Shown here piece after piece: positions 32,009-43,720 of a DNA stretch of 64,000 nucleotides. Each line of letters opens with the position of its first letter. The first letter of the stretch is position 1. The stretch is from Leptodactylus fallax. Taxonomy: Eukaryota > Chordata > Amphibia > Anura > Leptodactylidae. The position numbers and the translations under genes were made by a program. The notes under the pieces were generated by a model. That model ran no database searches and was not told the DNA's origin. It saw only the letters and a list, made by a program, of their open reading frames with translations. The stretch covers positions 1 to 64,000 of the forward strand of contig CAMRHE010000647.1 of NCBI GenBank assembly GCA_947044405.1, in the 5' to 3' direction.

Positions 32009-32470
32009 ATTTTTTTTTTTTTTTTAATACTTAAACATTTTTGGTTCCTAGAAATGATTTGTTCAGTTTTTTTTTTTTTTTACTAAGTTATGTAAAGGCA
32101 GACATAATGAGTGGCAAAAATACTAGAATACATTTATTACATTGTTTTAGACACTTTTTCTACCTTGTTACACAAGAGGCAAGACAGCAAGAAAAGTGCA
32201 TGGGTATGTGGGAAAGGGCGTGGCTTAAACTTAAACATTGTACAAATTTGACACCAAAATTTGGTATAATGTAAGCCAACCAATAGGTAGTGTAACGTTA
32301 GACTTAAAACAGCTTGAGGAAGACTCCTATGAGGACTGAAATGTTGTAGCTTTTATATTGGAAGCATAAAGACTTTTTTTGTATTTTGACACCCATATAG
32401 ATGGTGTCACTTATATACAACAAATGAATCAAAAATGTTTACTGTGATAAATTTGGAAAATCTTTAGACT
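32009..32470. other. T-rich intergenic DNA
   Basis: Opens with a T run replacing the Tc1-b right end. The bases near 32315 (tcctatgaggactgaaatg) faintly resemble a worn ribozyme core but lack the required sequence. No gene. Confidence 0.5.
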
Positions 32471-32478
32471 GTCTACAC

Positions 32479-33051
32479 CAGTGATGGTGAAACTTTTAGA
32501 GACCGAGTGCCCAAGCTGCAACCCAAAACCCACTAATTTATCGCAAAATGCCAACACGGCAATTTAACCTTAATTCTGTGCGGATCCACAACTGCGGACA
32601 TTTACGGACTCGCAAAATACGGTCGTGTGAATGGGGCTTTACAGAGATTTCAATGATACAAAACAACTTTGTACTGAAAGGTAAGCGTCTGCATTTGGCA
32701 TAATTTTGAACAATTAATGTTCACTATTTACATCGAACAGGATCTGTTTTATAGTGACTGTGCAATGTTATTACAGTCTGTAATAACATCACATGTCTGC
32801 TATAAACAGATACTGTGTGATATAAATGAGTAGCCCCCACACAGTACAATCTGCTCCACAGTGGCTCCACACAGTATGATTTGCTCCACAGTCATCCCCA
32901 CACAGTACAATCTGTTCTACAGTGGCCCCCACACAGTACAATCTACTGCAAAGTGGCCCCCACAAAGTATAATCAGTTCCATAGATGGGTGCCCACAGAG
33001 AGGGCTCTGAGTGCCACCTTTGGCACGCGTGCCATAGGTTTACCACCACGG
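32479..33051. mobile_element. Non-autonomous hAT-like element with internal tandem array
   Basis: Left end CAGTGATGGTGAAACTTTTA, right end inverted CCCGTGGTGGTAAACCTATG. Flanks gtctacac (32471-32478) and gtctagac (33052-33059) agree in 7 of 8 bases, as an old 8-bp duplication would. The right end carries tggcacgcgtgccatagg, a terminus of hAT/Charlie-like elements widespread in vertebrates (recalled, not checked). No transposase. Confidence 0.72.
32826..32990. repeat. Tandem array, about 33-bp unit, five copies
   Basis: Unit of the form 'cccccacacagtacaatctg.tccacagtgg'. The same unit appears in the hAT element at 10544-13156, so two hAT families share an internal array. Confidence 0.78.
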
Positions 33052-33059
33052 GTCTAGAC

Positions 33060-33769
33060 TAAAAGTTTACAGGGTCTAAATCTTAGATAGAATTAGTAAA
33101 TCTGCCACATCGTATTTATATTGTTTTTTCACTTTACTAAATTGTTGTGACATTACAGGAATTCTTAGTTTTATTACTTATCATGTACTGTGTATGTTGT
33201 GACAATTGTAATGTACATCAAGTGTTAACCAGTTATTTAACTCATCAATTATATTTTATCAAAATTAACTGGTCTTGTTGCATAATTTGCTTCACTTGTA
33301 GAAGGTGATCTCATTGGCATAGCATAAAGATGGTGAGAATATTCAAATCTGCAAAAAAATATTGACATGTAATAATGACATTAAATACATAATATTCAAA
33401 ATCATCCACAAATGCACACAGAATTCTCCTAGGAAAACCTGACAGATGTGATTTACTATGAGCATGGAAGCAGCCACATTCACCCACAGGCAAAAATGTA
33501 ATGTAACATTGTCAAATAGTATATTATTCCCAAATTGTATAACAGAATATACTGTATAACAGTATAGTATGAAATTTAACAATTTTTAGAACAATTGTGC
33601 AGCATAAGGCCACCTCTCTACAGGAACATTTTTGCATGCAATTCAGATTTGTCTACTTAATTGTTTAAATAAAAAATATATAAGGATCTGAGTAGGACCG
33701 CTTTAACCATAGGACAAACTGTGCACCTGCACTGGGCCCTATGGTATTGAGGGTACCCTCAGCCAACCT
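33060..33769. other. AT-rich intergenic DNA, nothing recognised
   Basis: Only short frames without motifs; no terminal repeats found. Confidence 0.55.
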
Positions 33770-34438
33770 GGATCAAATGGAAATCTCATCCACACATTCC
33801 AGAAAAATACCTGCAGTGGAAATGCTGCGATTTCCCAAACCGTTGCGTTTTTAGAAATTGCAGCATGTCAATTATACCTACAGAAACGCTGGCGGTTTCC
33901 GTATAGGTATAATTGAAGCAGAAAGTCTGCAGAGGAAAACTGCTGACTTTTTGTGAAAAGCGTTGCAGGAAAAACTACAATGCGATTCCGCCGCGGTTTT
34001 TCCAATAGCACTTTTTGCTGCAATATAAAGACATACCCCAAAAGACTTACAGCTGTTATTGATGCGAAAGGTGGCTCTGCAAAGTATTGATATAGGGGTG
34101 CTGAATACTTTTGCACATCACTTTTCAGATTTTTATTTGATTAAAATTTTGAAAACCATGTATCATTTTCATTCCACTTCCCAATTATCTGCTACTTTGT
34201 GTTGGTCTATCACTTAAAATCTCAATAAAATACATTTAAGTTTGTGGTTGTAAGGTGACAAAATGTGAAAAAGTTCAAGGGGTATAAATACTTTTGCAAG
34301 CCACTGTATAGGGAAACTGCCAGCGTTTCCGTAGGTATAATTGACATACTGCGATTTCTAAAACCGCAACGGTTTTGGAAATTATAACATTTCCACTGTG
34401 CATATTTTTCTGCAATGTGTGTATGGGATTTGCTAGAA
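33770..34438. repeat. Foldback element with about 130-bp arms, interrupted by a Tc1 fragment
   Basis: Left arm about 33790-33905 (cagtggaaatgctgcgattt ... caattatacctacagaaacg) is the inverse of the right arm about 34310-34425. The loop holds ccgccgcggtttttcc, shared with 9110-9125, and a Tc1 3' fragment (34027-34306). Confidence 0.75.
34027..34306 (+). mobile_element. Tc1-like 3' fragment inside the foldback
   Basis: Begins within the transposase C-terminus (codons for YPKRLTAVIDAKGGSAKY, then stop) and runs through the right end to GCCACTG, followed by TA (34307-34308). The terminal sequence matches Tc1-c at 30122. Confidence 0.8.
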
Positions 34439-36560
34439 TGGATTGGAAACCCATCGAAATTGACCCCATTTTAGAATCTACAACGTTCAAGGAATTTTTG
34501 TCGGGTATTATCATTTTGAGCCAGGAGTGCTTTCCAAAAATTAATATACAAAGTGAAAATTTAAATTTTTAAGGGAATATGTCATTTCAGTGCCAAATAT
34601 GTTCTGACCACTTTGTGTCATCAGAGACACACACTGATAAAACTTTTAAATGGGTTATCCTGGGTACAAACAAGTTGTATATGTGGGTGTACAGGAGGAC
34701 TAAGAAGGGAAGCTGCACTGCACTTTGTAGCTTTTGGAGTATAGATTTAGAGGGACTTTGTGGACACCATGTTGTTTTTGCAGAGCCCTGAAGGTAGCAG
34801 TAAATTGAAATTCCTCAAAAAGTTTTGTAGGTGCAATTTTAGGGTCTCTGCGAACGTGATATGGCGTCCAAAAACCAATAATCTAAATCTGCGCTCCAAA
34901 AGCACATAGCGCTCCTTCAGATCTACACCCTGCTGTGTGCCCAAATGGCAGTTTATGCCTACATGTATGACACTGTTGTACCCAGGATAATGTAATTAAA
35001 AATGTCATATGTGGGTATAAACTGTTGCTTGGGCATAGAAGGGCACAGAAGGGAAAGAGCGCTATATTGGTTTTTGTAGCCCAGTTTGGTTTTTGTGACA
35101 TCATGCCACTTTTGCAGAGCCGCTGAATTGACAATAAAGAGGATCCACAGACATGTGATTCCATTTTGGAAACTACACCCCTGAAGGGATTTATCAAGTG
35201 ATGTAGTGAGCATTTTAAACCCTTGAGTGTTGCATTAATTTAGTTTACAGAAATGAATGCACAGCTGAAAATGAAAAGTGAAAATTGCAATTTTTCCAGA
35301 GATATGACATTTCAGTGCACAATATGTTGCCAGGCACAATATATTGCACAATGAAATGTAGTATTCCTGGAAAAATTGCCATTTTAACCTTTAACCATCA
35401 GCGGCACATTCATGTCTGGAAAATAAATTAATGCAACACTGGTGGGTTAAAAATGTTCACCGTACCACTGGATAAATCACTTATGGAGTGTAGTTTCCAA
35501 AATGGGGACACATGTCAGGGGATTCCACTTCACTGGCATTTCAGGAGCTCTGCAAAAGTGGCATGGCAAAAAGAAGTAGATGAAAAGAGAAAGTGAGGTT
35601 AAAACGTAACCTTTAATAGATAAACGGATGAAAACAAAATGTAATGTACTTATGGATGTGTCACAACAACGCTTGTTACAGAGATGATAGGGCATCATAA
35701 GAAGTACCCATGTCCACCATCGGGGCACCGGGAAATGCAATTTTTACTATCTATTTATGCTCTAATTGTCATCTAATCTGAGGCATCCTCATAAACAACC
35801 CCTGGGCACTATATCTAAGATCCTGGAGGTGGGGGGGAGACGTTGAGGGAATTTAGTTTAGTGCAGGAGTTCACATCTGATTCCTTGGCATTTATAGCAG
35901 TATATATAGCTATACCTAGACAGAGAGAGTACAGTTAAGTGCTGGGAGATCTATCCAAATGTTCAGCACTGCATGCATAAGTTTACTTTATATAGCTATA
36001 TCGCTACATTTAAAGAGGACCTTTCATGTCCTCATGCACATGCGGTTTTATATACACATTTTATCCTCACTTTCTCTTTTCACCTACTTCTGTGACTTCT
36101 GATTAATTAAAGTGTGAAAAAAGACCATTAGTGATATGTAAAAAGTGGCATGGCGTCCACAAACCAAACTAACTAAATCTGTGCTCCAAAAATAAAGTAG
36201 CACTTTTTCCCTTCTGTACCCAGCTGTGTGCCCAAACAGCAGTTTTTACCCACACAAAGTATGTTATTCTGGGTACAACAGTTTCATACATGTGGGCATA
36301 AACTGCAGTTTGGGCACACAGCAGGGTACAGAAGGGAAGGAGCGCTATATGGCTTTTCGAGCGCAGATTTAGATGTTCGGTATCTGGATGACTTGTCATG
36401 TTTGCAGAGCCCCTTAGGAGCAAATAAAGTGGAATCCCCTAGGGAGTGACCACGTTTTGAAATCTGAACCCTTCAAAGAACTTATGAGGGGTTATGGTGA
36501 GCATTAGTTTCCCAGACATGAATGCACAGCAGATGGTGAAAAGTGAATATGTAACCTTGT
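34430..36560. repeat. Cluster of palindromic interspersed repeats
   Basis: Two palindromic units: 34855-35125 and 36150-36400, each with arms carrying gcgctccaaaa and ctgtgtgcccaaa on one side and their complements on the other. Between them are direct and inverted copies of a block reading ccattttggaaactacaccc (35162; inverted near 35493) and tgacatttcagtgc (34577, 35306). 36010-36110 begins with a TTAA-type end (ttaaagaggacctttcatg). Open frames are by-products of the repeats. Confidence 0.65.
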
Positions 36561-37260
36561 CAGCTCTAAATCTGGGGTGTACCCTGATATACACTCGCAC
36601 ATTTTATAGATTTCTTTTTTGGCAATTTTTGGGGTTTTTGTCTTTACATTGTGCAAGTTATATTTTTTAAGTTTTGTGGTAATGAGGGTTTGTTTTTGAC
36701 GAGATGAGATACATTTTGTAATGACACCATTTTGGGGTGCCTATACAGTACCTTATTGACTACATTTTATTAACTCTTTTTGGTGAATTAAAAAAAAAAA
36801 AAAAAAAGCAACAACATAACCCCATCAATTCAGACATTACATTTACCATTAGCGATACCCTAATTTATATTTTTTTTTATGTTAATTTTGCAGAACAAAA
36901 ACCCATTTGGGGAAATAAATCAATTGTTTTTGTATCGCCATCTTCTGACAGTCGTAACATTTTTATTTTTTGGTTGACAGAGTGGGTTAAGGGTATATTT
37001 TTTTTGCAGGGGGCTGTGCTTTTTATTGGTACTTTTTGATGTATATATGACTTTTTGATCACTTTTTATAGCATATATTTTTTGAGGCGAGATGGCAAAA
37101 CATCATTACTTCGGACATTTTTTTTCCCATTTTACTTTATGAAGTTCACCATACATTATTTTATTTTTGCTGATCGCTGGTTCAGTAGTATACACTGCAA
37201 TTCACGTATCAACAAGGTATGTCGACTCCTGGCAGCCCGGGGTCACTGATTAGATCCCAG
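36560..37260. repeat. Interspersed repeat, copy 1
   Basis: T-rich sequence containing gacaccattttggggtgcc (about 36723) and tgtatcgccatcttctgac (36930). The same order of blocks recurs at 42590-43260, so both are copies of one dispersed family. No coding. Confidence 0.6.
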
Positions 37261-38928
37261 GATACCGAAATTAGGTATTGGCACCCCCCGAACTCGCCAT
37301 GGGGTGGACGATGGCGGTCATTATAAACGCTAAAATTTCTTAGATGCCGCGACATTTAAGGAGTTAACACCCCATTCGGAGCTCAACTCTGATTGTAGGT
37401 GCTGGAGCAGGGTGTAAGCTGTAAGTTACAGCTAACACCTGCTCTGACAACTGCCTGCTCAGAAGATTAATGCATGTGGTGTACAAAGACTAGCCCATCT
37501 AGTCTGACTCCTCAGAAGAGATACTGTAGCACAAACTGCGGAAACAAATGAATGCTGGCTATGAAAGATGTCAGAACACACAGTTCATACGGGGCTGTGT
37601 AGCTTATCACTAGTCAGTGATGCTATGCTGGCTAAGGATGGGCGAACCTCTGAAGATTAGTTTCGTCTGGTGTTCGGATAAAGTGATTCTCCTGTTCGGT
37701 TCGGAAAGAACTAGACATGAAATTATTATACTCTGGGGTCTCTTCAGGAGTAGGCCCAAGGGAGGTATAAAAAAAATACATTTATACACACCTTCCCTCA
37801 ACTCTTTCGGGCCTCCTCGAGGTGTCTTCTTCCTCAGTGTGCGAGACATCTCAGGAGAGCACCAGAGTCGCCGTCTAGCGCTCTTCTGTGTCGTTACTCA
37901 CCCAGGGTCATCGTTGAGGCCTCAGCAGTGACATGGGCATGCCAAGCATCATGACCATATTAGACCAGCAGCATAAGCTGGCCCAGTTTGCCAAGGGTGT
38001 TTTGTCTTGTCCAGACTCAATGGCTTAGAGGTTGTCCAGAGCTGAAGGTGGCATCGTAACACCCAAACTGTCCACCCCAACTGTGTAAGATTTACTTTTG
38101 TGAAATTAATCAGGCATAGATCTTCAAGGATTTTCATACACCTCTGAATAGATCCGCCACTGCGTATGTCTCCATGTATCTTATTCCATTTAATGTACTG
38201 TTGATGCTGCCCCAACAACAGAGCTGGACGTCATTTCCTATTTCATATTCTATTTCATGCTGTACTGCCTCTCTTCTTGGCACTGCTACCACCACCACTA
38301 CTGCTCAGCCAGAAATCTCCTGTGACATAGGCTGTCATGATCTATTCCATACTGTTAGTCTTAGTGTTGGCATACTAAAAAAATAATACCAAAAAGACCT
38401 CCCCACGAAGAAACCCCAATATATCTTTCAATACCAATGCTGTATTATTGGTGCTGCATCTGCTCCCAGAAAGGAATCCTTGTGGACTTTTCTTTTTTAT
38501 TTATTTATTAAAAAAGACAAAAAAAAGACAATGCTTACCTTTTCAGCCACCAGGCACACAAGTAGTCTGTCACAATTTTTTCTTCAAATACTGTAGTTGT
38601 GTTGTTGTCACTCCTACAATACCATGTTTGTTGGAATAATGTTTATTATTGCCTGTACTGCAACAACTACTGTTTATACGTTTATAACTGCATAAGCTTC
38701 TGTCTCTAGGCATAGTGTTAAGTTGTTAATAAAGCTCTGTTAAAAAGGGGGGGGCTAGAGTAACAAAACCAGGAAGTTCCTCTCTGTTTTGTTTTTGTAG
38801 CTACAGCATAGAGCAGAGCACATGGAGCTCATAGACAAGTAGCTGAGATCATAAGTTACAGAATACAGTGTATTATTTCTGTCCCTCAATAAATATCAGT
38901 CAAAGATTAATCCGCTGCCAACAATATT
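37261..38928. other. Intergenic; repeat fragments only
   Basis: 37637-37700 resembles the gatgagcgaacctc-type repeat at 42428. 37723-37935 repeats the layout of 12514-12740 (attattatactctggggtct, then caccttcc, then cctcagcagtgac). 38480-38530 is A/T-rich. No gene seen. Confidence 0.5.
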
Positions 38929-39119
38929 AGTGCAGCCAGGGCCGGTTTTAGACAAACTTTGACTCTTTGCAAAATTAAAAGTGGGGCCCCAAATGCTGAT
39001 ATACCAACAATGCCTTTATATTTCCAGTGGCAGCCCCTTTAATAACACCTTCCTTTCTGCCCCGAGAACAGTAACAACCACCCCCCTTATGCCCACACAC
39101 AATTCAAATAACCACCTTT

Positions 39120-39463
39120 GTACCGCCTAATAGATTTTTGCACCCCCTCAGTTATTATAGCACCTCCTTATAAATAATTGTCCCTGCTTATAAACAGTGC
39201 CCCATATTAGTAATAGTTCCCCCTTATCAGTAATAGCCCCCCTCATAAATAATAGTGCTCCATTATAAATTGTCCCCTTTGTTAATAGTAGCCCTCTCAT
39301 AAATAATAGTTTCCCTTATAATAGTCCACATTATCAATATTATCCCTCTTATAAACAATAGCCCTCTTAACAATAATACCCCCTTATAAATAATAGTCTC
39401 TTTAACAATACCCTCCTTATAAAGTTTCCCTCTTATAAATAAAAGTGACCACATTACAAGATA

Positions 39464-39511
<48 letters not shown>

Positions 39512-40330
39512 GAAGGTGACGGGCAGAGTACTGGAGTCTCGCTATATTAGCCCCCGGTTTTTAACATATTTCTGGTCCAGGGCAGGTTTTGAGTAGGCCC
39601 CAACCCATGTGAGAGTCCTAGGCCTCATTACTGGCCCATAAAGGCCTACAGAGCCTGCACTTCAGGGCAGACCCTGGAAGAGAGTGGAGGTGCCTGGGTG
39701 TGTCTGGAGCTGAGAGTCTGGTGAGACCTGTGCCTTATTGCTATTTTATTTTGTTTGTGTGGCTGGAGCAAGCCACACGTATAGCTAGGATTATTTCTGT
39801 TCAGTTAGAAGCTCAGACGAGCAGGATTTTGTTTTCTTATTTGCCTGAAGTTAAGGCTGTATTTTACTTTGCCTGTTTTACCTGACGTAAGGTTAATTTA
39901 TTTTTGCCATTTTTTTAAATAAACCTGTTGCACCAGAGCTTTGTGTCCCTGTCTCTGATTGTTTGGGTCCGTACCTGTGCTGCTACCAAGCTACCTCCCC
40001 CACAATATATATCCCCCCCCCCCATATTATAGGCCTATTATAAATAGTTCTTCCCTTATAAATAATAATTGTTTCCCCCTTATAATAACCCCCCCTTATA
40101 TATAATAATTTCCTCTTATAATAGCCCCCTTATATTTAACAATTATATACTAAGCCCCCTTATATATATGTCTCTTATAATAACCCCCTTATATATAACA
40201 GTTTCTCCTTATATATAGTAGCCCCCTTATATATATAACAGTTACACCTTATAAATAATACTTCACCCTTACAATAGCCCCCCTTATATTTAATAGCCAC
40301 TCTATATATAATAGTTTTCTCCCTTATCAG
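39120..40330. repeat. Degenerate CCCTTATAAATAATAG array, split in two
   Basis: Units of about 18-25 bp vary around 'cccccttataaataatag'. The blocks 39120-39475 and 40010-40330 flank a (TA)n run (about 39463-39507) and a probable solo LTR, and so were once one array. Confidence 0.7.
39509..40004 (+). mobile_element. Probable solo LTR, 496 bp
   Basis: Begins TGAGAAGGTGACGGG and ends CTCCCCCACA (TG...CA). A polyadenylation signal AATAAA lies at 39918-39923, followed by a GT-rich stretch, as in an LTR R region. It interrupts the CCCTTATAA array at its TA run; the flanks (atatag, atatat) are compatible with a target duplication but lie in simple sequence. No matching partner LTR in the window. 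Confidence 0.55.
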
Positions 40331-40850
40331 GTAATCCCTTTCCCTTACCAGAAAACAATAAATCTTTTACTCACCTCACCATGCTCCCACGATGAGTGGA
40401 GCAGCTGAAGTATCTCCTGTAGTAGTGGCACAGGTGGCGCGATGCAGTGATGTCATCACGGCACCTGTGCTGCAATGTCCCGTGAGTTTCCATAGGTCTT
40501 CTATGGCAGAGTGGGGACTTTTCAGCTCCCCGCTCTGTCATAGGATTAAAAGGTATTGGCGTGCAAAGCACAGCACGCCAATACACCCGTTGAGCTCCTG
40601 GGATTCAAGCCATCAGGCTAAAAGCCTGATGCTCCGGATTGGAACCCAGGGGCCCCTTTGGGGATGGGGGCCCTGGGCAATTGCCCATTTGCCTCCCCTT
40701 AACGCCGGCCTTGAGTGCAGCATCTGCACTCAGAAAGTGATCATTTTTGGCAGTTTTCTTTCTTCCTTTTTTAACCAGGTACACTGACAATCGGCCACAA
40801 CTTTTTCTTTAAATTCTGCAGCTGGTTGTTGCCACATCCACACTGAGGGC

Positions 40851-41308
40851 TTAAAGGGTTATTCCTATCTCAAGGATCCTATCTATACTGCTAGCTTATG
40901 TAAATTGAAGAGCTTTCCTAAATATATTCCTTTAGCAATACTGCTTTGTTTGCCTGCTATGTGAAATTATATCTCCCGTTGTTTACACAGTGTTTCCATA
41001 ACCCCCAAAAAGTCACTCACTGCTCTCACTGTTATCTACAGCTCTGCAGTTCAGCTAATTTGCAGTTTGCTGATAAAGCCACATCTGTTATCTCTCTATG
41101 TAAACACACAGATAACAGAGTCCATTCTCTAGAAGAATGTGCATATTATTTGATCTGTATTTATATTAGATTTCTGGCAATTATAATAAGTATTGTGATA
41201 CTTCATAGTGTCCTGTTCAGCAAGCTGGGATGGGAGGGGATACAGGAAGTGAGAAAAAGAGACAGCAAGCAAAGCTGCTGAAACAGGGAGATCGGAAAAC
41301 CCCTTTAA
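40851..41308. mobile_element. TTAA foldback MITE with GGTTTTCCGATCTC ends
   Basis: Begins ttaaagggttattcctatct and ends agatcggaaaacccctttaa, imperfect inverses. Inner complementary blocks: ctgttatctacagctctgca and gataacag. TTAA at both ends. Same TTAAAGGG end class as the other MITEs but a different family. Confidence 0.7.
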
Positions 41309-41560
41309 TAAAATGAGGAACTCTTTAGTCCATGGCAGCAGACAATTCTCTAACATAGGCTAGGGAGGATTGATGTCCTCCCAGCATCGGCAATCGCTGC
41401 AATTGGTTGATCAAGTCTGATCGGCCAATAGCAACATTGTGGGCAAAGATCCAATGATACACATAGCACCAATCACTACATGCTTGACAGTTGGTATGAG
41501 GTGTTTCTGCTGATATGATGTGTGCGTTTGTTTTTCTTAGCATTGTACTATGCATTATAA
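41309..41560. other. Intergenic
   Basis: No coding motif; short frames only. Confidence 0.5.
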
Positions 41561-41562
41561 CC

Positions 41563-41818
41563 ATGGTTAGCACTGCAGCCTTGCAGCGCTGGAGTCCTAG
41601 GTACAAATCATGAAAAGGACAACATCTGCAAGGAGTTTGTATGTTCTCCCCGTGTTTGAGTGGGTTTCCTCCCACACTCCAAAGACATACTGATAGGGAA
41701 TGTAGATTATGAGCCCTATATGAGACAGTGACTACTGTCAATGTCTGTAAAGCCCTGTGGAATATGATGGCACTATACAAGTAAGCATAAAAAAAAAAAA
41801 CCCAAAAAAACATTGTTC
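41563..41818 (+). mobile_element. tRNA-derived SINE of the V-SINE type
   Basis: The head has a worn A box (tggttagcactgcagcc) and B box (ggtacaaatc). The body carries the conserved central block ggagtttgtatgttctcccc, gtgggtttcctcccacactcc and aaagacata that defines V-SINEs. It ends with actatacaagtaagc and an A-rich tail (about 41790-41818). Transcribed by RNA polymerase III and mobilised by a LINE when active. Confidence 0.8.
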
Positions 41819-41857
41819 CAGAAGTCTTATAGTTTGCTTATATGCACTTTGGAAAAC

Positions 41858-42303
41858 TTAAAGGGGTTGTCCAGGCTAAATTTTTAATGTTTAAATACGT
41901 TGGGGGCAGTGAAAAAAAAAAAAAAAAAAACATACTCACCTGACCCAATTGCTCCGTTGTCGTCCCGCGCCTTCCAGTTCATTTGCTCTCCCGGGTCTCT
42001 TCCGGCGTGCTGAAGCCGCTCATTGGCTTCCGTGATCACGTGACTGCTGAGGCCAATCAGCAACCTCAGCAGGCTTCTGGAAGAAGTCCCGTGATGTCAC
42101 AGGTAGTGACATTCAGGCCACGTGACCACTGAGGCCAATCAGCGGCTTCTGCACAACGCCAGGAACAGATGACACGGGAGGACACCAGAGGACAGAGGAG
42201 CATCGGGAACAGGTGAGTATACATTTTTTTTTTATTTTTTCACTGCCCCCAGCTTATTTAAACTTTAAAAAGGTTGTCCATTTTTCCTGGACAACCCCTT
42301 TAA
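41858..42303. mobile_element. TTAA foldback MITE 4 (GGTTGTCC ends)
   Basis: Begins TTAAAGGGGTTGTCCAGGC and ends CCTGGACAACCCCTTTAA. Inner arms include catactcacctgacccaatt and acaggtgagtata, and tgaggccaatcagc repeats. Same family as the copies at 10896, 11434 and 11872. Confidence 0.8.
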
Positions 42304-42424
42304 GTCAGGTTGCAGTATTTAATGTTAGAAAAGGCAACCCTGCAATACAAGCCAAACTAAGAGTTTACTTAATTTTTCACACATTTCTTCTGTATTTTTG
42401 CCTAATTTTTGTTAATTGAATAAT

Positions 42425-43260
42425 GACTAGAGATGAGCCAGCCTCCCAAGATTCGTTTCAGGTTGCTTGAGTTCCTGATTCATTTCGGGTCAAACAAGTT
42501 CAGTACGAACCACACCTTAAATTGGTTTAACCCGTTAAACAGGGTGGTTTGTACATTAATGCTCAGTGACTTTTTTCATATTTACCTTCTTGTCATTCAA
42601 AACTTCATAACTTTTTTATTTTTCTGTCAACATAGCTTGTTACGGTTTATTCTTTGTTTAACGAGTTTTCACATGGCACCATTTTGGGGTACATATAATG
42701 TTTTTATTATCTTTTATCAAAGTTTTGGGGGGCCATGTTAAAAAAAAAAAAAATAAATTCTAACATTATTTTTTGCATTTTGTTTTTATGGCATTCACTC
42801 TGTATTAGAAATGACACAACAACTTTGACCGGCGGGCTATTACAATTACAGCAATACCATATTTATATTGTTTTTATCATGTTTTACCACTTTTACAAAT
42901 AAAACGTCACTTTTTGAAATTGAACGATTTTCCTGGGATCACAGTATTCTGACACCTGCAACTTTTCTACTGGGCTTTTTATTTGTAGGACAAATTGTAA
43001 TTTTTTATGGGTATCAATGTTTGGTGTATTTTATTGCTATTTTTTTGAGAAAGAGGTGACCAAAATACGTTAATTTTTTACTGTGTTCACCATATAGGAT
43101 AAATAATAATATTTTTTGATAATGCGGATTTATATGCACATGGGGATACCTAAAATGTTTTTTTTTTACATTGTGTTTTTTAAATTAAAAGGAGCGTTTT
43201 TAAACTTTTTATTTTTTATACTTTATTTTGAAATTTTTTAAACTTTTTAACGCTTAAAAT
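42425..43260. repeat. Interspersed repeats: gatgagc-type fragment and T-rich repeat copy 2
   Basis: 42428-42545 matches 13489-13620 (gagatgagccagcc, then caaacaagttcagtacgaac). 42590-43260 matches 36600-37260 in block order, including ggcaccattttggggtac and gcaataccatatttatattg. Not coding. Confidence 0.6.
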
Positions 43261-43720
43261 ATTTTTGGAAGGGAGTTGCCAGTTGAGAAATACCATAGAG
43301 CTGCGCCTGAAACCTGGGAGAAAGGGAATGACAGAGACAGTGAGCCCTAAACTTGACCCAGCCCCTGTCCCTGCCTACTTGTCCCACTGTCCTAATGACA
43401 GGAGCAGCTTGGCGGAAATCCCTTCTCTGAATAAGTGTAACACAGAACAAGACAAACAACACAGAAGAGGAGTCAGCAAGCCAATTTTCAAAGCCAGAGA
43501 GACAAAGCAGTACCAAATCGCAATCCAAAAGAGTAGTCACAAGAAAAGCCAAAGGTCAGAAGTCAGAATACAATAATAACAGGAAGAGAAGCTAGCAGGG
43601 ACAAAGTCTCAGGACAGAATAGCAATAGCCAGCGACCTTGTGTGAGCTAAAGACCTGTTTATAGAATCAATCCCAGACTTGATTGGTAGATAGACTGTCA
43701 ATTACACAGGCAAGGCTAAG
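43261..43720. other. Repeat-like segment resembling 15000-15330
   Basis: A/G-rich blocks such as agccaaaggtcagaagtcag and a following ttgattggtaga parallel the earlier segment. No coding motif. Confidence 0.35.

Larger units (their letters stand above)
38937..40713. mobile_element. Non-autonomous hAT element with exact 8-bp target duplication
   Basis: Starts CAGGGCCGGTTTTAGAC and ends ACGCCGGCCTTG (inverted CAAGGCCGGCGT). AGTGCAGC flanks both ends exactly, at 38929-38936 and 40714-40721. The interior is a degenerate 'cccttataaataatag' array in two blocks (about 39120-39475 and 40010-40330) plus a GC-rich end. No transposase. Confidence 0.87.

Noticed and set aside
32310..32345. Possible hammerhead remnant (tcctatgaggactgaaatg)
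   Set aside because: The invariant CTGATGA is not present and no stem III closes after GAAA; kept only as a faint resemblance.
39463..39507. (TA)n run considered as a CRISPR-like or origin repeat
   Set aside because: A plain microsatellite; no spaced repeats and the context is eukaryotic.
40392..40787. 131-codon open frame across the hAT right end
   Set aside because: It crosses the element boundary and target duplication, so it cannot be an ancestral gene.
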